A DNA stretch of 64,000 nucleotides from Lactobacillus sp. YT155 (GCF_030504545.1 NZ_JAUKWP010000001.1:357255-421254); one strand, 5' to 3'; counted from the first letter of the stretch, positions 41,063-50,610 are shown. The notes: generated by a model from the letters alone, not told the origin. Numbers and translations are program-made.

Positions 41063-42517
41063 CTATTTCTCCTTTTCTAAAATAAATGTTTTATAGTCTT
41101 CTAGAATTTTTCCGTAATCTTTATTAGGGTCGTACTCTTTCAAATTGAATGACTGTGCAATTACTTTTCGTGCACTGTCTACATCACTCAATTCATGTTC
41201 CGAAATCATTTGAACAACAATATTACCAATAGCAGTTGCCTCATCTGGTCCGGCAATAACTTTGATTTTTGCTAACGAGCTAGTTAATTGATTCAAGATA
41301 TCAACATTGCTACCCCCGCCAACTATATTTAATTTATTAATTGGTTTTTTGGTAATTTTTACTAACTGATTTAGTGCATCAGCGTAGTATAAAGCTAAGT
41401 TACAGTAGACTGCACTTACCAACTCACCCGTCGTTTGTGGGACTTTTTGTCCCGTTTCACGACAGTAAGCCTGAATTTCATTAATCATACTTTCTGGGTT
41501 ACTAAATCTTTCATCATTAACATTTATGTACTGTTGGAATGGCTCTTCTTTCTCAGCTAAAGCTGCCATTTCAGCAAATGAATATTTCTTATTTTGTTCT
41601 GATCTAATTGATTGAACCATCCAAAGACCCATAATATTTTTTAGAAAGCGATAGGTTCCGTAAGCTCCCCACTCGTTTGTATAATTTTCCTGGAAAGCTA
41701 ATTTTCCATTCTCAGGGGTCTTTAGTTCTCTACCTAACAATGACCAAGTTCCCGAACTTAAGAACGCCCAATCGTTTCCACTTCCGGGAGTTCCTACAAC
41801 AGCTGAGGCCGTATCATGCGTTGCCACAGTGATTACTTCACATTTTGGTAAGTCATATTGTTTACACCATTTATGTGAAATTTTACCAAGCATCGTTCCT
41901 GGATCAGCTAACTTAGGAAACTGTTCTTCAGACACATTGACTTCACCTAGTAAATCATCATCGAATAGTCCCTTCCGCAAGTTCATCATTTGCGTAGTAG
42001 ATGCATTTGTCACTTCTGTAACAGCATTCCCGGTCAAGATATATCCGATATAGTCAGGTATCATCATTATTCGATCGGTTTGTTCAAGCAGCTTTTCATC
42101 TTCCTCATACAATTGATAAAGTGTATTAAAATCTAAAAATTGTATTCCGGTTTTTTCATATATATATTCTTTGGGATATTGTGATGTTAATTCCTCGATA
42201 CTATTAACTGTTCGACTATCACGATAGCTAATAGGATTTTGTAATTTTTGACCGTTATCTCCAACCAAAACATAATCAACTGCCCAAGTATCAATTCCTA
42301 TAGTGGCAGCCTCTATTCCAGTTTTTTTTATTTTTTCTAATCCTATAAATATTTCTTGAATTAATTTATCAATATCCCAGCGATCATGACCGTTTTCTTT
42401 TTTAAATCCATTTGAAAAACGGTGCATTTCTTCTAACTTTATTTCTCCATTAATTAATTGTCCGAGAATTAGTCTTCCACTGGATGCTCCAATATCTACT
42501 GCAATATAATTTTTCAT
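41063..42517 (-). CDS. rhaB: Rhamnulokinase
   Basis: This 484-residue FGGY-family sugar kinase phosphorylates L-rhamnulose. ATP-binding motifs are [18 protein letters not shown] at the N-terminus, [35 protein letters not shown] and [19 protein letters not shown]. The segment [19 protein letters not shown] holds the catalytic Asp. It is the second gene of the operon, with a weak ribosome site, so it may be translated after the transporter. Confidence 0.93.
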   Translation of the reverse strand: MKNYIAVDIGASSGRLILGQLINGEIKLEEMHRFSNGFKKENGHDRWDIDKLIQEIFIGLEKIKKTGIEAATIGIDTWAVDYVLVGDNGQKLQNPISYRDSRTVNSIEELTSQYPKEYIYEKTGIQFLDFNTLYQLYEEDEKLLEQTDRIMMIPDYIGYILTGNAVTEVTNASTTQMMNLRKGLFDDDLLGEVNVSEEQFPKLADPGTMLGKISHKWCKQYDLPKCEVITVATHDTASAVVGTPGSGNDWAFLSSGTWSLLGRELKTPENGKLAFQENYTNEWGAYGTYRFLKNIMGLWMVQSIRSEQNKKYSFAEMAALAEKEEPFQQYINVNDERFSNPESMINEIQAYCRETGQKVPQTTGELVSAVYCNLALYYADALNQLVKITKKPINKLNIVGGGSNVDILNQLTSSLAKIKVIAGPDEATAIGNIVVQMISEHELSDVDSARKVIAQSFNLKEYDPNKDYGKILEDYKTFILEKEK

Positions 42518-42532
42518 TTCGTCACCAACTAT

Positions 42533-43789
42533 TTATTTTTTTCCATATCTTTCTTCAGTGATTTCATCTAATGAACGTCCACGAGTTTTCGGAGTCCAAA
42601 GAACACCGACAACCATCGAAATAATCAAGAAAATAATAATCATGGTTCCTGCATATTTGAATCCTAAAGTTGACATTATTGTTGGGAATACGATTGACCA
42701 TATTCCAGCTGAAGCGCGTACAATAAAGAACATAACCCCTTGTGATCCGGCACGATATTGTGTTGGGAATAGTTCAGTTGCCCATAATGCATAGAATGCT
42801 TGAGCCCCAAAACCTGCGGATAGTCCCCATAAAAGAACAAATCCCCATAAGGCCATCCAGCCCATGCCTCCATAAGTAATAGCTACCCAAGAAAGTGTGG
42901 CCATTAAAGCACCAATTCCGTACATCCAACGATGACTAATATGATCACCTAGTTTGGCGAATATTACATATCCGGTCAGAGCGGTAAGTATCCACAATAC
43001 AGCAGACAATAAGTTTGCTTGCATGTTACTCAAACCACCTACAGTTGAGTAAATATATGGCATGAAGAATCCTTGAACACCAGCAGCTAAATTCCATAAT
43101 GCATATACACCAATTAAAAATAAGATCGATTTAACATTCACCAAATTAGAAAATAGTTCTTTGTATGGATGAGTTTTAACACCATGAGTTGCTTCAGCCT
43201 TCTTCTGTTCCTTCCAGTCGGCTGATTCATCGAGTCCTCTTTGCATTAGCCAAGCTATTAGAGCTACTACAAATAGTGACCCAAAAATAATACGATTTCC
43301 CATCAAGCCTAATGGTGACAAAATTACACCTAAGACGAAAATAATTGCTGGCCCCATTGACCAAGCAAATTGAGAAATTCCAATATTATATGCTCGATTT
43401 GTCGATTGTGATGTTTCTGAGATATAAGTCCATGAAGCTGGAACCCCTGCACCAACAGAAATTCCTGTTACCATGAATCCAGTTAACAATGTTGCAAAAT
43501 TGAATGAAAACATAACTATTAAAACACCTAACATGTAGATCAACATGTTATAACTGTAGATAAATTTACGACCATACTTATCAGAAAGTCGTCCACCAAT
43601 TAAAGCTCCAACGGCAGCACCAAACGCATTGGCACTTAAAGCACCTAACAAACCAACTTCAAAACTACTTAGTCCCAAAGCTTTCGTCCATAAAGCAAGT
43701 CCGGAAGCTCCGGCAACTATTGAGCCTGAGTCCAAGTAGTTGGTCAAAGAAACAGCAATAACAGATTTTAGTGATTTCTTTTCTCCCAT
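42533..43789 (-). CDS. MFS transporter, probable L-rhamnose importer
   Basis: This 418-residue protein has 12 helices and the major facilitator loop motif GGRLSDKYGRKFIYSYN after helix 2, with a second copy at GDHISHRWMYGIGAL. It is the first gene of the rhamnose operon, starting 15 bp upstream of rhaB. Its position makes uptake of rhamnose its most likely job. The cre site lies 20 bp upstream of its start. Confidence 0.8.
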   Translation of the reverse strand: MGEKKSLKSVIAVSLTNYLDSGSIVAGASGLALWTKALGLSSFEVGLLGALSANAFGAAVGALIGGRLSDKYGRKFIYSYNMLIYMLGVLIVMFSFNFATLLTGFMVTGISVGAGVPASWTYISETSQSTNRAYNIGISQFAWSMGPAIIFVLGVILSPLGLMGNRIIFGSLFVVALIAWLMQRGLDESADWKEQKKAEATHGVKTHPYKELFSNLVNVKSILFLIGVYALWNLAAGVQGFFMPYIYSTVGGLSNMQANLLSAVLWILTALTGYVIFAKLGDHISHRWMYGIGALMATLSWVAITYGGMGWMALWGFVLLWGLSAGFGAQAFYALWATELFPTQYRAGSQGVMFFIVRASAGIWSIVFPTIMSTLGFKYAGTMIIIFLIISMVVGVLWTPKTRGRSLDEITEERYGKK

Positions 43790-43809
43790 TGTTTCATCTC
43801 CTTCATCTT

Positions 43810-43823
43810 TGTAATCGTTTACA
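43810..43823. promoter_or_regulatory. CcpA cre site controlling the rhamnose operon
   Basis: TGTAATCGTTTACA is a near-perfect palindrome matching the cre consensus TGWAANCGNTNWCA. It lies between the divergent transporter and AraC-type genes, just upstream of the transporter start, where bound CcpA would block transcription when glucose is present. Confidence 0.8.
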
Positions 43824-43902
43824 TATTCTATTTAATATTGGATTTGACCGTGCTACAATGACACTATCAAATACAATTGGTATCATTTTTACAGGTGATG
43901 AA

Positions 43903-44919
43903 ATGGAATCCACACTACTAAATACCCTTAAAGCCGAAACCACGATAGAGAAGCAACAAAAAATTAGTGATGTCTTTATTGAAGATATTCCTTCCTATGC
44001 CCGCGCTCATAAAGATAAGAATTTCACTCTATCCAATTCCTTTTTCTTTACAACAAAAGATGTCTATATCAGTAAACATAATCGCTATGCGGATTATCCA
44101 GAGCATACCCATAGTTTTCTTGAAATGAACTATATGGTGAGCGGCGAATGCACCCAAATAGTTAACGGCAAAGAAATTCATTTAACAAAAAATGATCTAT
44201 TACTGTTAGATATTGGCTGTAGCCATTCAATAAAAAAACTTGGCAAGAATGACATTCTAATTAATATACTTTTTCAAAATAAAAACATCTCCATTGATTG
44301 GCTGAACAACCTAAAAAAAAGCCGCAGCCTTTTATATACTTTTATTTTTAATACAATTTATGGCAAAGAAAATTCTCAAAAATATCTTGTTTTCAAGAAT
44401 AATAGTCGAACCCAAATTAATTCCATTATTGATAGTTTGATTACTGAATACTATGAAAAGAAGCCTTTCTATAATGAAATGATTTCCGCTTATTTAAAAA
44501 TACTTTTAACTGAATTGGTCAGAAATTACCGTCTTAAAAACGACAAAAAACTAAGTGATTCACAAAAGTATGTAACTAAAGTACTTCATGATATTGAAAA
44601 AGATTATGCTACTTTAACTCTGGCTGAGGAAGCTAAAAAAGTTGGTTACAATAAAAACTACTTAAGTAATCTGCTAAAGAAAGAAACAGGAAAATCATTC
44701 AAAGAACTTCTAACATATGAAAGAATACTAAACGCCCATTTATTACTCACATCTACTTCAGATTCGGTTTTTGAAATAATGGAAAAAGTTGGCATTACAA
44801 ATAAAACATTTTTCTATAAAAAGTATCAATCTCAATATAATCAATTACCAAGTACAACCAGAAGTAACAGTCAAAAAGATTTTATAAACGATAATATTTC
44901 CCAGGTAATACTCAAATAA
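43903..44919 (+). CDS. AraC-family regulator of the rhamnose operon
   Basis: This 338-residue protein starts at ATG 43903 behind AGGTGATG; upstream in-frame codons lie in the transporter region. A cupin-like sugar-binding domain is visible (YPEHTHSFLEMNYMVSGECT then IVNGKEIHLTKNDLLLLDIG, about residues 55-115). Two helix-turn-helix motifs are at the C-terminus (TLAEEAKKVGYNKNYLSNLLK, SVFEIMEKVGITNKTFFYKKY). It is divergent from the operon and should activate it with rhamnose, like RhaS/RhaR. Specific operator half-sites were not resolved. Confidence 0.85.
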   Translation: MESTLLNTLKAETTIEKQQKISDVFIEDIPSYARAHKDKNFTLSNSFFFTTKDVYISKHNRYADYPEHTHSFLEMNYMVSGECTQIVNGKEIHLTKNDLLLLDIGCSHSIKKLGKNDILINILFQNKNISIDWLNNLKKSRSLLYTFIFNTIYGKENSQKYLVFKNNSRTQINSIIDSLITEYYEKKPFYNEMISAYLKILLTELVRNYRLKNDKKLSDSQKYVTKVLHDIEKDYATLTLAEEAKKVGYNKNYLSNLLKKETGKSFKELLTYERILNAHLLLTSTSDSVFEIMEKVGITNKTFFYKKYQSQYNQLPSTTRSNSQKDFINDNISQVILK

Positions 44920-44925
44920 ACTAGT

Positions 44926-44954
44926 TTGTACTTTCTCTGGACCTATGATAAAAT
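44926..44954 (+). promoter_or_regulatory. Promoter of the XRE regulator gene
   Basis: TTGTAC at 44926-44931 and TAAAAT at 44949-44954 are 17 bp apart, about 34 bp upstream of the start codon at 44988. Confidence 0.6.
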
Positions 44955-44987
44955 GTTTATATATCAAGGCTTAGAGGGTACATAGTT

Positions 44988-45680
44988 ATGACTTACAACA
45001 AAAAAGCTATCGCTGAACGTTTAAAGAAAATACGGACCGATAACAACTTGAGCATGCAAGAATTCTCCGAATTAATCGGTGTCAGTGGCAAAAGTACGAT
45101 TAATGAATGGGAAAAAGCTCGCTCAATTCCTTCCAAAAAAACCCTAATTAAAATTGCTTCAACTTTGCAGGTTGATAGTAATTTTATTTTGTATGGAAAC
45201 TTTGCAGACTACATTAAAGAACTGGTCGTTTCTACTATTAAAGAAAGAAACGATGAAGACTTAGTACCAATTTTTCTTGACTATTTAACTCAAATTGATG
45301 CACTCTCGCAGTTTAAAGATTATGAGAACAGCCAGGAAGTTAATTCGATTTATGATCAAATTAGAATACGTGAAACCGTCTTAAATATGGCGATTGAAAA
45401 AACACTCGACGATAACATCGCCGAGTTGAATGACTTCTTATACGAAAAAGGCATTTCTTTTTCTTCTAGTAAATCTTTGATTTTAAAAACAATTACTCTT
45501 TATTATTTAAAGAGGCTGAATAAAGCGAATCTGACAACTAACACCTATATACATGAACTAATTGCTGCTACAGATCCTGCAATTTATGATCTCGGAGATT
45601 TATCAGGTGAAGATAGTAACAAAATTACTGATGCAATAACTAATTTTCACTCTCAATTGGAACAAATTTTGACCAAATAA
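44988..45680 (+). CDS. XRE-family transcriptional regulator
   Basis: This 230-residue protein has an N-terminal helix-turn-helix (LKKIRTDNNLSMQEFSELIG and STINEWEKARSIPSKKTLIK, residues 8-55) and a helical C-terminal region with no recognised domain. It starts behind TAGAGGG. It is followed by YoaK-like and permease genes on the same strand; the three may form a unit, but the 40-bp gap leaves room for a separate promoter. Confidence 0.8.
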   Translation: MTYNKKAIAERLKKIRTDNNLSMQEFSELIGVSGKSTINEWEKARSIPSKKTLIKIASTLQVDSNFILYGNFADYIKELVVSTIKERNDEDLVPIFLDYLTQIDALSQFKDYENSQEVNSIYDQIRIRETVLNMAIEKTLDDNIAELNDFLYEKGISFSSSKSLILKTITLYYLKRLNKANLTTNTYIHELIAATDPAIYDLGDLSGEDSNKITDAITNFHSQLEQILTK

Positions 45681-45720
45681 TAGTGATAAAATGGTTATAT
45701 GTTTTATTTAGGAGCTTAAT

Positions 45721-46419
45721 ATGGATAATTTTTCCCCAATTCATGAGCGAACTATGGTGGCACAACTGCTGGCACTAACGTCTGGCAGCATTGATGCTTA
45801 TTCATTCTTAACTCATGGTAATGTTTTTGCTGGAATGCAGACTGGTAACTTAATTTTAATGGGTATTAACTTGGCATATGGTCGATTTGGACTACTAATC
45901 AATTATTTAGTGCCTATCCTAGTCTTTATCATTGGTGCAACTTTTACTAAATATATGAGTCTAAAATTCACCCACTATCATAATATTTCTCGACAGGCAC
46001 TAGTCTTATCTTTAGGCATCGTTTTACTTATTTTAGTGGGAATAATTGGTAATCAAATCTCATTGATTTTTACTTCCCTACTGATGTCAGTCACAATTGC
46101 CCTACTATTTACAGAATTCGACAAGATTCATGATGCTCAGCTAAATGCCGTAATGATGACTGGTAATTTCAAGAAACTTGGGACTTTATTCTTAGAAGGA
46201 ATGATGACTAAACAGAGCAAACTACTCCGTCGTTCTTTTCGAGTTTTCCGAATTATTCTTTCATTTTTCATCGGTGTCATAATTAATGCTTACTTAGTTA
46301 AAATTTTTTCTTTTCAAGCAATCTTCTTCAGTGCTATGATGTTAGGCGGAGTTTTAATAATTATTGCTTACGATAACCACAAACTTATCAAACAATTCAC
46401 TGGAGATATTAATGATTAA
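45721..46419 (+). CDS. YoaK-like (DUF1275) membrane protein
   Basis: This 232-residue protein has the DUF1275 signatures LTSGSIDAYSFLTHGNVFAGMQTGN near the N-terminus and MMTGNFKKLGTLFLEGMM later, with six membrane segments. The function is unknown across the family. It starts behind TTAGGAGC and overlaps the permease start by 8 bp. Confidence 0.85.
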   Translation: MDNFSPIHERTMVAQLLALTSGSIDAYSFLTHGNVFAGMQTGNLILMGINLAYGRFGLLINYLVPILVFIIGATFTKYMSLKFTHYHNISRQALVLSLGIVLLILVGIIGNQISLIFTSLLMSVTIALLFTEFDKIHDAQLNAVMMTGNFKKLGTLFLEGMMTKQSKLLRRSFRVFRIILSFFIGVIINAYLVKIFSFQAIFFSAMMLGGVLIIIAYDNHKLIKQFTGDIND

Positions 46420-47809
46420 ACAGCTACTAGCTAGGAAAAATTTTGCCAAAGATTCCAGCAATTCAAAAGTTCATTTGGAACGCACTTTAACCACTAAAGA
46501 CCTTATTTTTATGGGTGTTGGTGTAATTATCGGTTCCGGTATTTTTATCACACCCGGAATAATTGCCGCTAATAATGCTGGTCCCGGGGTTGTTTTTACA
46601 TATTTAATTGCGGCCTTAGTTTGTATCGTGGTGGCTTTTTGTTACTCAGAGTTTGCCTCAGCTATCACTTCCTCAGGAAGTGTTTACGCTTATATCTACA
46701 CTGTTTTTGGTGAATTCGCCGGTTGGATTAGTGGTTGGTCAATTCTTCTCTGCTACTTATTCGCCGAATCTTCTATTGCCGTTAGTTGGTCGGCATATTT
46801 TCAAAACTTTCTATCCGGTTTTGGCATCAAATTACCTGATTTCTTGAGATCAGCTTATGGTGCTTCTGGTAATCATGCTGGTCGTTTTGATTTATTAGCC
46901 TTTCTAATTGTATTTCTACTAACAGTACTTCTTTTACAAGGCATGAAGGAATCAATCACCTTAAACAAAATCTTAGTTTATCTAAAAATGTTCATTATTT
47001 TTCTATTTATTATTGTGGCATTATTCTCATTTAAACCGCAAAATCTTCACCCACTTCTTCCTTATGGCTCATCTGGTCTTGGTCGTGGTGCTTCAATTGC
47101 TTTCTTCGCCTACATTGGCTTTGACGTTCTCGCTACTGCTAGTGAGGAAGTTAAGAACCCTAAGAGAAGTGTTCCGATTGGAATCATTGCTTCGCTATCA
47201 ATTACTGCCATCATCTACTCATTGGTTTCTTTTGCTCTAGTTGGTGCGGTTAAATATACTCAACTAAATGTAGCTGATCCCGTCTCACTTGCTCTAAGAT
47301 TAATTCATCAAAACTGGATTGCTGGTTTTGTAGCCATTGGTGCCGTTCTTGGTATGACCACTGGATTATTAGTGATAATCTTTGGTGGGACGCGATTAAT
47401 TTTTGCTATCAGTCGTGATGGCTTGTTGCCCGAAAGACTAAATAACTTAAACAAGAATCATATTCCTTTCCATAGTACTTTAATTTTTGGATTAACTGCT
47501 GGCTTAGTCGCAGGTTTCATCCCACTTGATAAATTAACCGAACTGGTTAATATTGGTGCACTACTAGCCTTTGCAGTCGTCTGCTTGGGAGTTGTTTTCT
47601 TAAGAAGAAACAAACAATTAACTGGGACGTTCAAGACTCCTGGTTACCCTTATGTTCCTATTATCGGTTTCCTATTATGTATCTATTTAATAGTGAATCT
47701 TCATGTATCAACCATGATTATCTTTTTAGGATTATTAATAGTTGGAACAATTATTTACTTCAGCTACGGATATAGACATAGTGAATTTCATTCAAAAAAA
47801 GACATCTAA
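46412..47809 (+). CDS. APC-family amino acid permease
   Basis: This 465-residue transporter starts at ATG 46412 behind TGGAG; the upstream ATG at 46364 lies deep in YoaK. Helix 1 carries the unwound GVGVIIGSGIFITPGIIA motif, helix 6 AFFAYIGFDVLATASEEVKNP, and there are about 12 helices. It resembles cationic amino acid transporters such as YfnA/CtrA. It ends SKKDI, encoded within a bidirectional terminator shared with the convergent acetyltransferase. Confidence 0.87.
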   Translation: MIKQLLARKNFAKDSSNSKVHLERTLTTKDLIFMGVGVIIGSGIFITPGIIAANNAGPGVVFTYLIAALVCIVVAFCYSEFASAITSSGSVYAYIYTVFGEFAGWISGWSILLCYLFAESSIAVSWSAYFQNFLSGFGIKLPDFLRSAYGASGNHAGRFDLLAFLIVFLLTVLLLQGMKESITLNKILVYLKMFIIFLFIIVALFSFKPQNLHPLLPYGSSGLGRGASIAFFAYIGFDVLATASEEVKNPKRSVPIGIIASLSITAIIYSLVSFALVGAVKYTQLNVADPVSLALRLIHQNWIAGFVAIGAVLGMTTGLLVIIFGGTRLIFAISRDGLLPERLNNLNKNHIPFHSTLIFGLTAGLVAGFIPLDKLTELVNIGALLAFAVVCLGVVFLRRNKQLTGTFKTPGYPYVPIIGFLLCIYLIVNLHVSTMIIFLGLLIVGTIIYFSYGYRHSEFHSKKDI

Positions 47810-47825
47810 ATTAGATGTCTTTTTT
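47795..47825. terminator. Bidirectional terminator overlapping two convergent stop codons
   Basis: AAAAAAGACATCTAA and TTAGATGTCTTTTTT form a perfect 15-bp palindrome with a single-base centre. It encodes the final KKDI-stop of both the permease and the convergent acetyltransferase. Confidence 0.9.
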
Positions 47826-48425
47826 AATATCTTTTTGAAAATGCCAAGTTTCAAAACCGTATTCACTCTTAGCATAATCAGTTTTTTGATAACCATTTTT
47901 CTCATAGAACTCTGTATTAGGTAAAGTATTAGTTGATAACACTACAGTTCCACCATTTTTGGCGACAATTTCATCCAGTGATTTGAGTAGAAAACTTCCT
48001 ACCCCTTTACTTTGAACCTTCGGATTCACAACTAATGAATCAACATACCAAGTTATTTCCTGGGAAATAATATCATCATCTTCGTTCTCAATAATTTTAA
48101 AGAATTCTCTTAAACTCTTCAGATTACTAGGTTTAAACATACCAATTCGCGATTTACGAAGATAACTCCAAAATCCTGGTTCTTTACTTTGATCGTCTTT
48201 AACCAACATCACTCCGAGAATTTGTTCATTTTCGTCATATGCCACATAACTACCGTTTATTTCTTCAAAAGCCAATACATTAGCAATGAATAATTCGTTC
48301 AAGAAATCTAGACGATGTTTCTTTTCTGGTAGAAATGCCGTAAAGAATGGATATTCCACAAATGCGGCAGTTAATACTTCCATCATTTGTTGATGGTCAC
48401 TATCTTTTGATGCTCTAATCTTCAT
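47811..48425 (-). CDS. GNAT-family N-acetyltransferase
   Basis: This 204-residue protein has the GNAT core: WYVDSLVVNPKVQSKGVGSFLLKSL with the acetyl-CoA loop Q/R-x-x-G-x-G, and TLPNTEFYEKNGYQKTDYA. The substrate is unknown. Its start overlaps the TMEM175-like gene by 11 bp (GGAGAAAAGAATG serves as ribosome site and coding sequence), so the two are co-translated. A Noc-binding-like palindrome lies within its coding region. Confidence 0.85.
   Translation of the reverse strand: MKIRASKDSDHQQMMEVLTAAFVEYPFFTAFLPEKKHRLDFLNELFIANVLAFEEINGSYVAYDENEQILGVMLVKDDQSKEPGFWSYLRKSRIGMFKPSNLKSLREFFKIIENEDDDIISQEITWYVDSLVVNPKVQSKGVGSFLLKSLDEIVAKNGGTVVLSTNTLPNTEFYEKNGYQKTDYAKSEYGFETWHFQKDIKKDI
48054..48069. 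promoter_or_regulatory. Noc-binding-site-like palindrome
   Basis: TATTTCCTGGGAAATA differs at one position from the Bacillus subtilis Noc-binding consensus TATTTCCCGGGAAATA. It lies inside the acetyltransferase gene. Confidence 0.5.
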
Positions 48426-49032
48426 TCTTTTCTCCTATAAATAGTTGATCGCTATCTTCGTTAAACGAAGCCCCTATGAAGACAATCATGATTGTAACCG
48501 CTAAAAGTTGTGCCACTGGTAAGAAGACAATAATTAGAATCCAAATTATCAACGAAAGAATTATTACCTTCCAATTGCTAAAGACTCGATATATTTTCAT
48601 TCTTTTAACATCATCGGCGGATTTTTGATGACCATATCTCTCTTCGGACAAAATTATTTTGTGAGTTAGTAATAAATAAGATATTGTCCACAATAAATAG
48701 ATAATTCCGTAGAAAATTTCTGGTCCACGGTCATTTAATCCCCGGCTAACCCAGGCTGTAGCGACTGGTATAAAGGATGTTGAAAACATCCAAACTAAAT
48801 TCAACCAAAAGATTTCTTTGGTAACCACATGAACTTTTGAAAACATGTAGTGGTGATTATACCAAGCCACTCCAATAAACAAATATCCTACCATGTAAGA
48901 AATCAAATAAGGAATTTGTGGCAATAATGCCGATAGTTTAACCGATTCTGGAGTCTTAAATTCCAAAATCATGATCGTCAAAATAATGGCAATTACTGCA
49001 TCAGTAAATGCCTCAACTCGCGATTTATTCAT
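48415..49032 (-). CDS. TMEM175-family (DUF1211) putative K+ channel
   Basis: This 205-residue protein starts at ATG 49032 behind GGGGGAAC. The first helix carries RVEAFTDAVIAIILTIMILE, the R-x-x-x-F-(S/T)-D signature that lines the pore in TMEM175 channels. Five further helices follow. Bacterial members are K+-permeable tetramers. A second signature copy, typical of the duplicated animal form, is absent, as expected for prokaryotic proteins. Confidence 0.8.
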   Translation of the reverse strand: MNKSRVEAFTDAVIAIILTIMILEFKTPESVKLSALLPQIPYLISYMVGYLFIGVAWYNHHYMFSKVHVVTKEIFWLNLVWMFSTSFIPVATAWVSRGLNDRGPEIFYGIIYLLWTISYLLLTHKIILSEERYGHQKSADDVKRMKIYRVFSNWKVIILSLIIWILIIVFLPVAQLLAVTIMIVFIGASFNEDSDQLFIGEKNED

Positions 49033-49177
49033 AATACCCGTTCCCCCGAACACTTATATACTTTCGTTTTTTATCATAACAAAGTTTAAGAAAAAATACT
49101 GATTAAAAGGTATTAATTTCCTCAAGCACCATAATGATGATAGAATGTGGGCAAATAATGAATATCGAGGTGGAATT

Positions 49178-49738
49178 ATGACTAAGAATGATGAATTCAT
49201 GAATGTTTTAGAAGTTGATCCAGATATTATTGTTGATTTACGCTATGCAACTGAGAATAATTTTACCCACAAGAAGATTTATGACTTTACCACGGCAATT
49301 TCCCGAACTAATACAGTTAAAAAACTGGGAATTGCTTCACGATTACTAAAAAAACAAGGTTACCGCATTAAAATTTGGGATGCTTATCGTCCTGTTAGTG
49401 CTCAGGAGAAGCTCTTTGAAGTCTATCCTGACCCTAACTTTGTTTTACCACCTAACCCAAATGCTAGCCATCAAAAAGGAGTTACTTTTGACTTAACCAT
49501 TACCGATATGGATGGTAATGAACAAGAAATGCAATCGGCTTTTGACGAATTTAACGCTACTGCCAGCCGCTCTTACGATGGTCGTACTCCATTACAACAA
49601 AAGAATTATGACATTCTAAATGATGCGATGACTAAAGCTGGATTCGTTGGCTACAGTGAAGAATGGTGGGATTATCGCGATAGTGATATGGATGATTACG
49701 GTCCTGCAAGTGCCGACCCTAATGACTACATTTTATAA
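49178..49738 (+). CDS. D-alanyl-D-alanine dipeptidase (VanX/DdpX-like)
   Basis: This 186-residue protein starts at ATG 49178 behind GAGGTGG. It has the M15D layout: DLRYATENNFTHKKIY at the N-terminus, the substrate-binding DAYRPVSAQ, the metal pair SHQKGVTFDL (His and Asp seven residues apart, as VanX His116/Asp123) and EEWWDYRD near the C-terminus. In VanX this last motif is EWWH, and the histidine is the third zinc ligand; here it is Asp. No vanHA-like genes are adjacent, so it is a housekeeping or nutritional enzyme, if active. Confidence 0.8.
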   Translation: MTKNDEFMNVLEVDPDIIVDLRYATENNFTHKKIYDFTTAISRTNTVKKLGIASRLLKKQGYRIKIWDAYRPVSAQEKLFEVYPDPNFVLPPNPNASHQKGVTFDLTITDMDGNEQEMQSAFDEFNATASRSYDGRTPLQQKNYDILNDAMTKAGFVGYSEEWWDYRDSDMDDYGPASADPNDYIL

Positions 49739-49741
49739 AAT

Positions 49742-49755
49742 TTGGTACGCACCAA
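49742..49755. promoter_or_regulatory. GntR operator copy 1
   Basis: TTGGTACGCACCAA is a palindrome upstream of the gntR gene. Copy 2 at 50556 is TTGGTACGTATCAA. Confidence 0.6.
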
Positions 49756-49828
49756 TCTATTTTTCTAGTTGCGATTTCTGAAATGTTTGCTATTATCTAT
49801 TGTTAGATAAGGAAAACGAGGAAATCCA

Positions 49829-50554
49829 ATGACTGATTTAGCATATCAAAAAATAATTAATGAATTAAAAACCGCTATTAACAACGGTGATTTCAACGAA
49901 ACAATGAAGCTCCCTGACGAAAGATCATTGAGTGAACAATATAAAGTAAGCCGCTCAACCATTAAGCGTGCTCTAAGTGTTCTTTCTCATCGAGGAACTA
50001 TCTTTAAAAAACGTGGTTCAGGAACTTTTATCAATCCCCTCTATTTAAAGAACAATACTTTCTTCAAGTACAACGGATCTAACTTGGGGATTACCGACAG
50101 TTTTGACGTACCAGGAAAAAAACAAGGGATTAAACTAATTAGTTTTGATGTTATCAAGGCCGACGAAACAACTAGAAGAGACCTATTCCTTAACCAAGAC
50201 GACTTCGTCTACAAAATCCAACGTCTTCGCTATTTAGACGATGAGCCTTTCCTATCAGAAACCAGTTATATTCCTATTAAATTATTTCCAGATTTAACCA
50301 GCGAAATTGCTAGCGAATCTATCTTTAACTATATGGAAGATGAGAAAAATCAAAAAGTTACCAACTCATATCTCACCATTTCAACTGAACCGTCTACAAA
50401 AGATGATCAAAAAGATATGCATCTCAAAACCAATGAACCAGTTGGAATCATGTCTGGGATTTTCTTCCTAAACAACGGTACACCCTTTGAAATATCAACG
50501 ATGCGCGTTCATTACAAATACATGAAATACGATACTTTTATAACAGTTTCTTAA
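49829..50554 (+). CDS. GntR-family regulator (HutC/UTRA type)
   Basis: This 241-residue protein has an N-terminal winged helix ([24 protein letters not shown], about residues 28-52; [10 protein letters not shown] wing) and a UTRA ligand-binding domain ([33 protein letters not shown]). Its gene is bracketed by two copies of a TTGGTAC-type palindrome, one before it and one before the phosphoketolase gene. That arrangement indicates autoregulation plus control of xpkA. The effector is probably a sugar phosphate, by family analogy. The start follows AACGAGGAAATCC. Confidence 0.85.
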   Translation: MTDLAYQKIINELKTAINNGDFNETMKLPDERSLSEQYKVSRSTIKRALSVLSHRGTIFKKRGSGTFINPLYLKNNTFFKYNGSNLGITDSFDVPGKKQGIKLISFDVIKADETTRRDLFLNQDDFVYKIQRLRYLDDEPFLSETSYIPIKLFPDLTSEIASESIFNYMEDEKNQKVTNSYLTISTEPSTKDDQKDMHLKTNEPVGIMSGIFFLNNGTPFEISTMRVHYKYMKYDTFITVS

Positions 50555-50555
50555 A

Positions 50556-50569
50556 TTGGTACGTATCAA
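50556..50569. promoter_or_regulatory. GntR operator copy 2
   Basis: TTGGTACGTATCAA lies immediately after the gntR stop codon and 13 bp upstream of the xpkA -35 box. Confidence 0.6.
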
Positions 50570-50581
50570 TTATCAAAATGG

Positions 50582-50610
50582 TTGACTTTTTCGACCATTT
50601 TTTTTATGAT
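50582..50610 (+). promoter_or_regulatory. Promoter of xpkA
   Basis: TTGACT at 50582-50587 and TATGAT at 50605-50610 have a 17-bp spacer, 40 bp upstream of the start codon. Confidence 0.8.

Noticed and set aside
49178-49738. Vancomycin resistance operon
   Set aside because: No vanH, vanA/B or vanRS genes are adjacent; only the dipeptidase is present, and it has an altered metal site.
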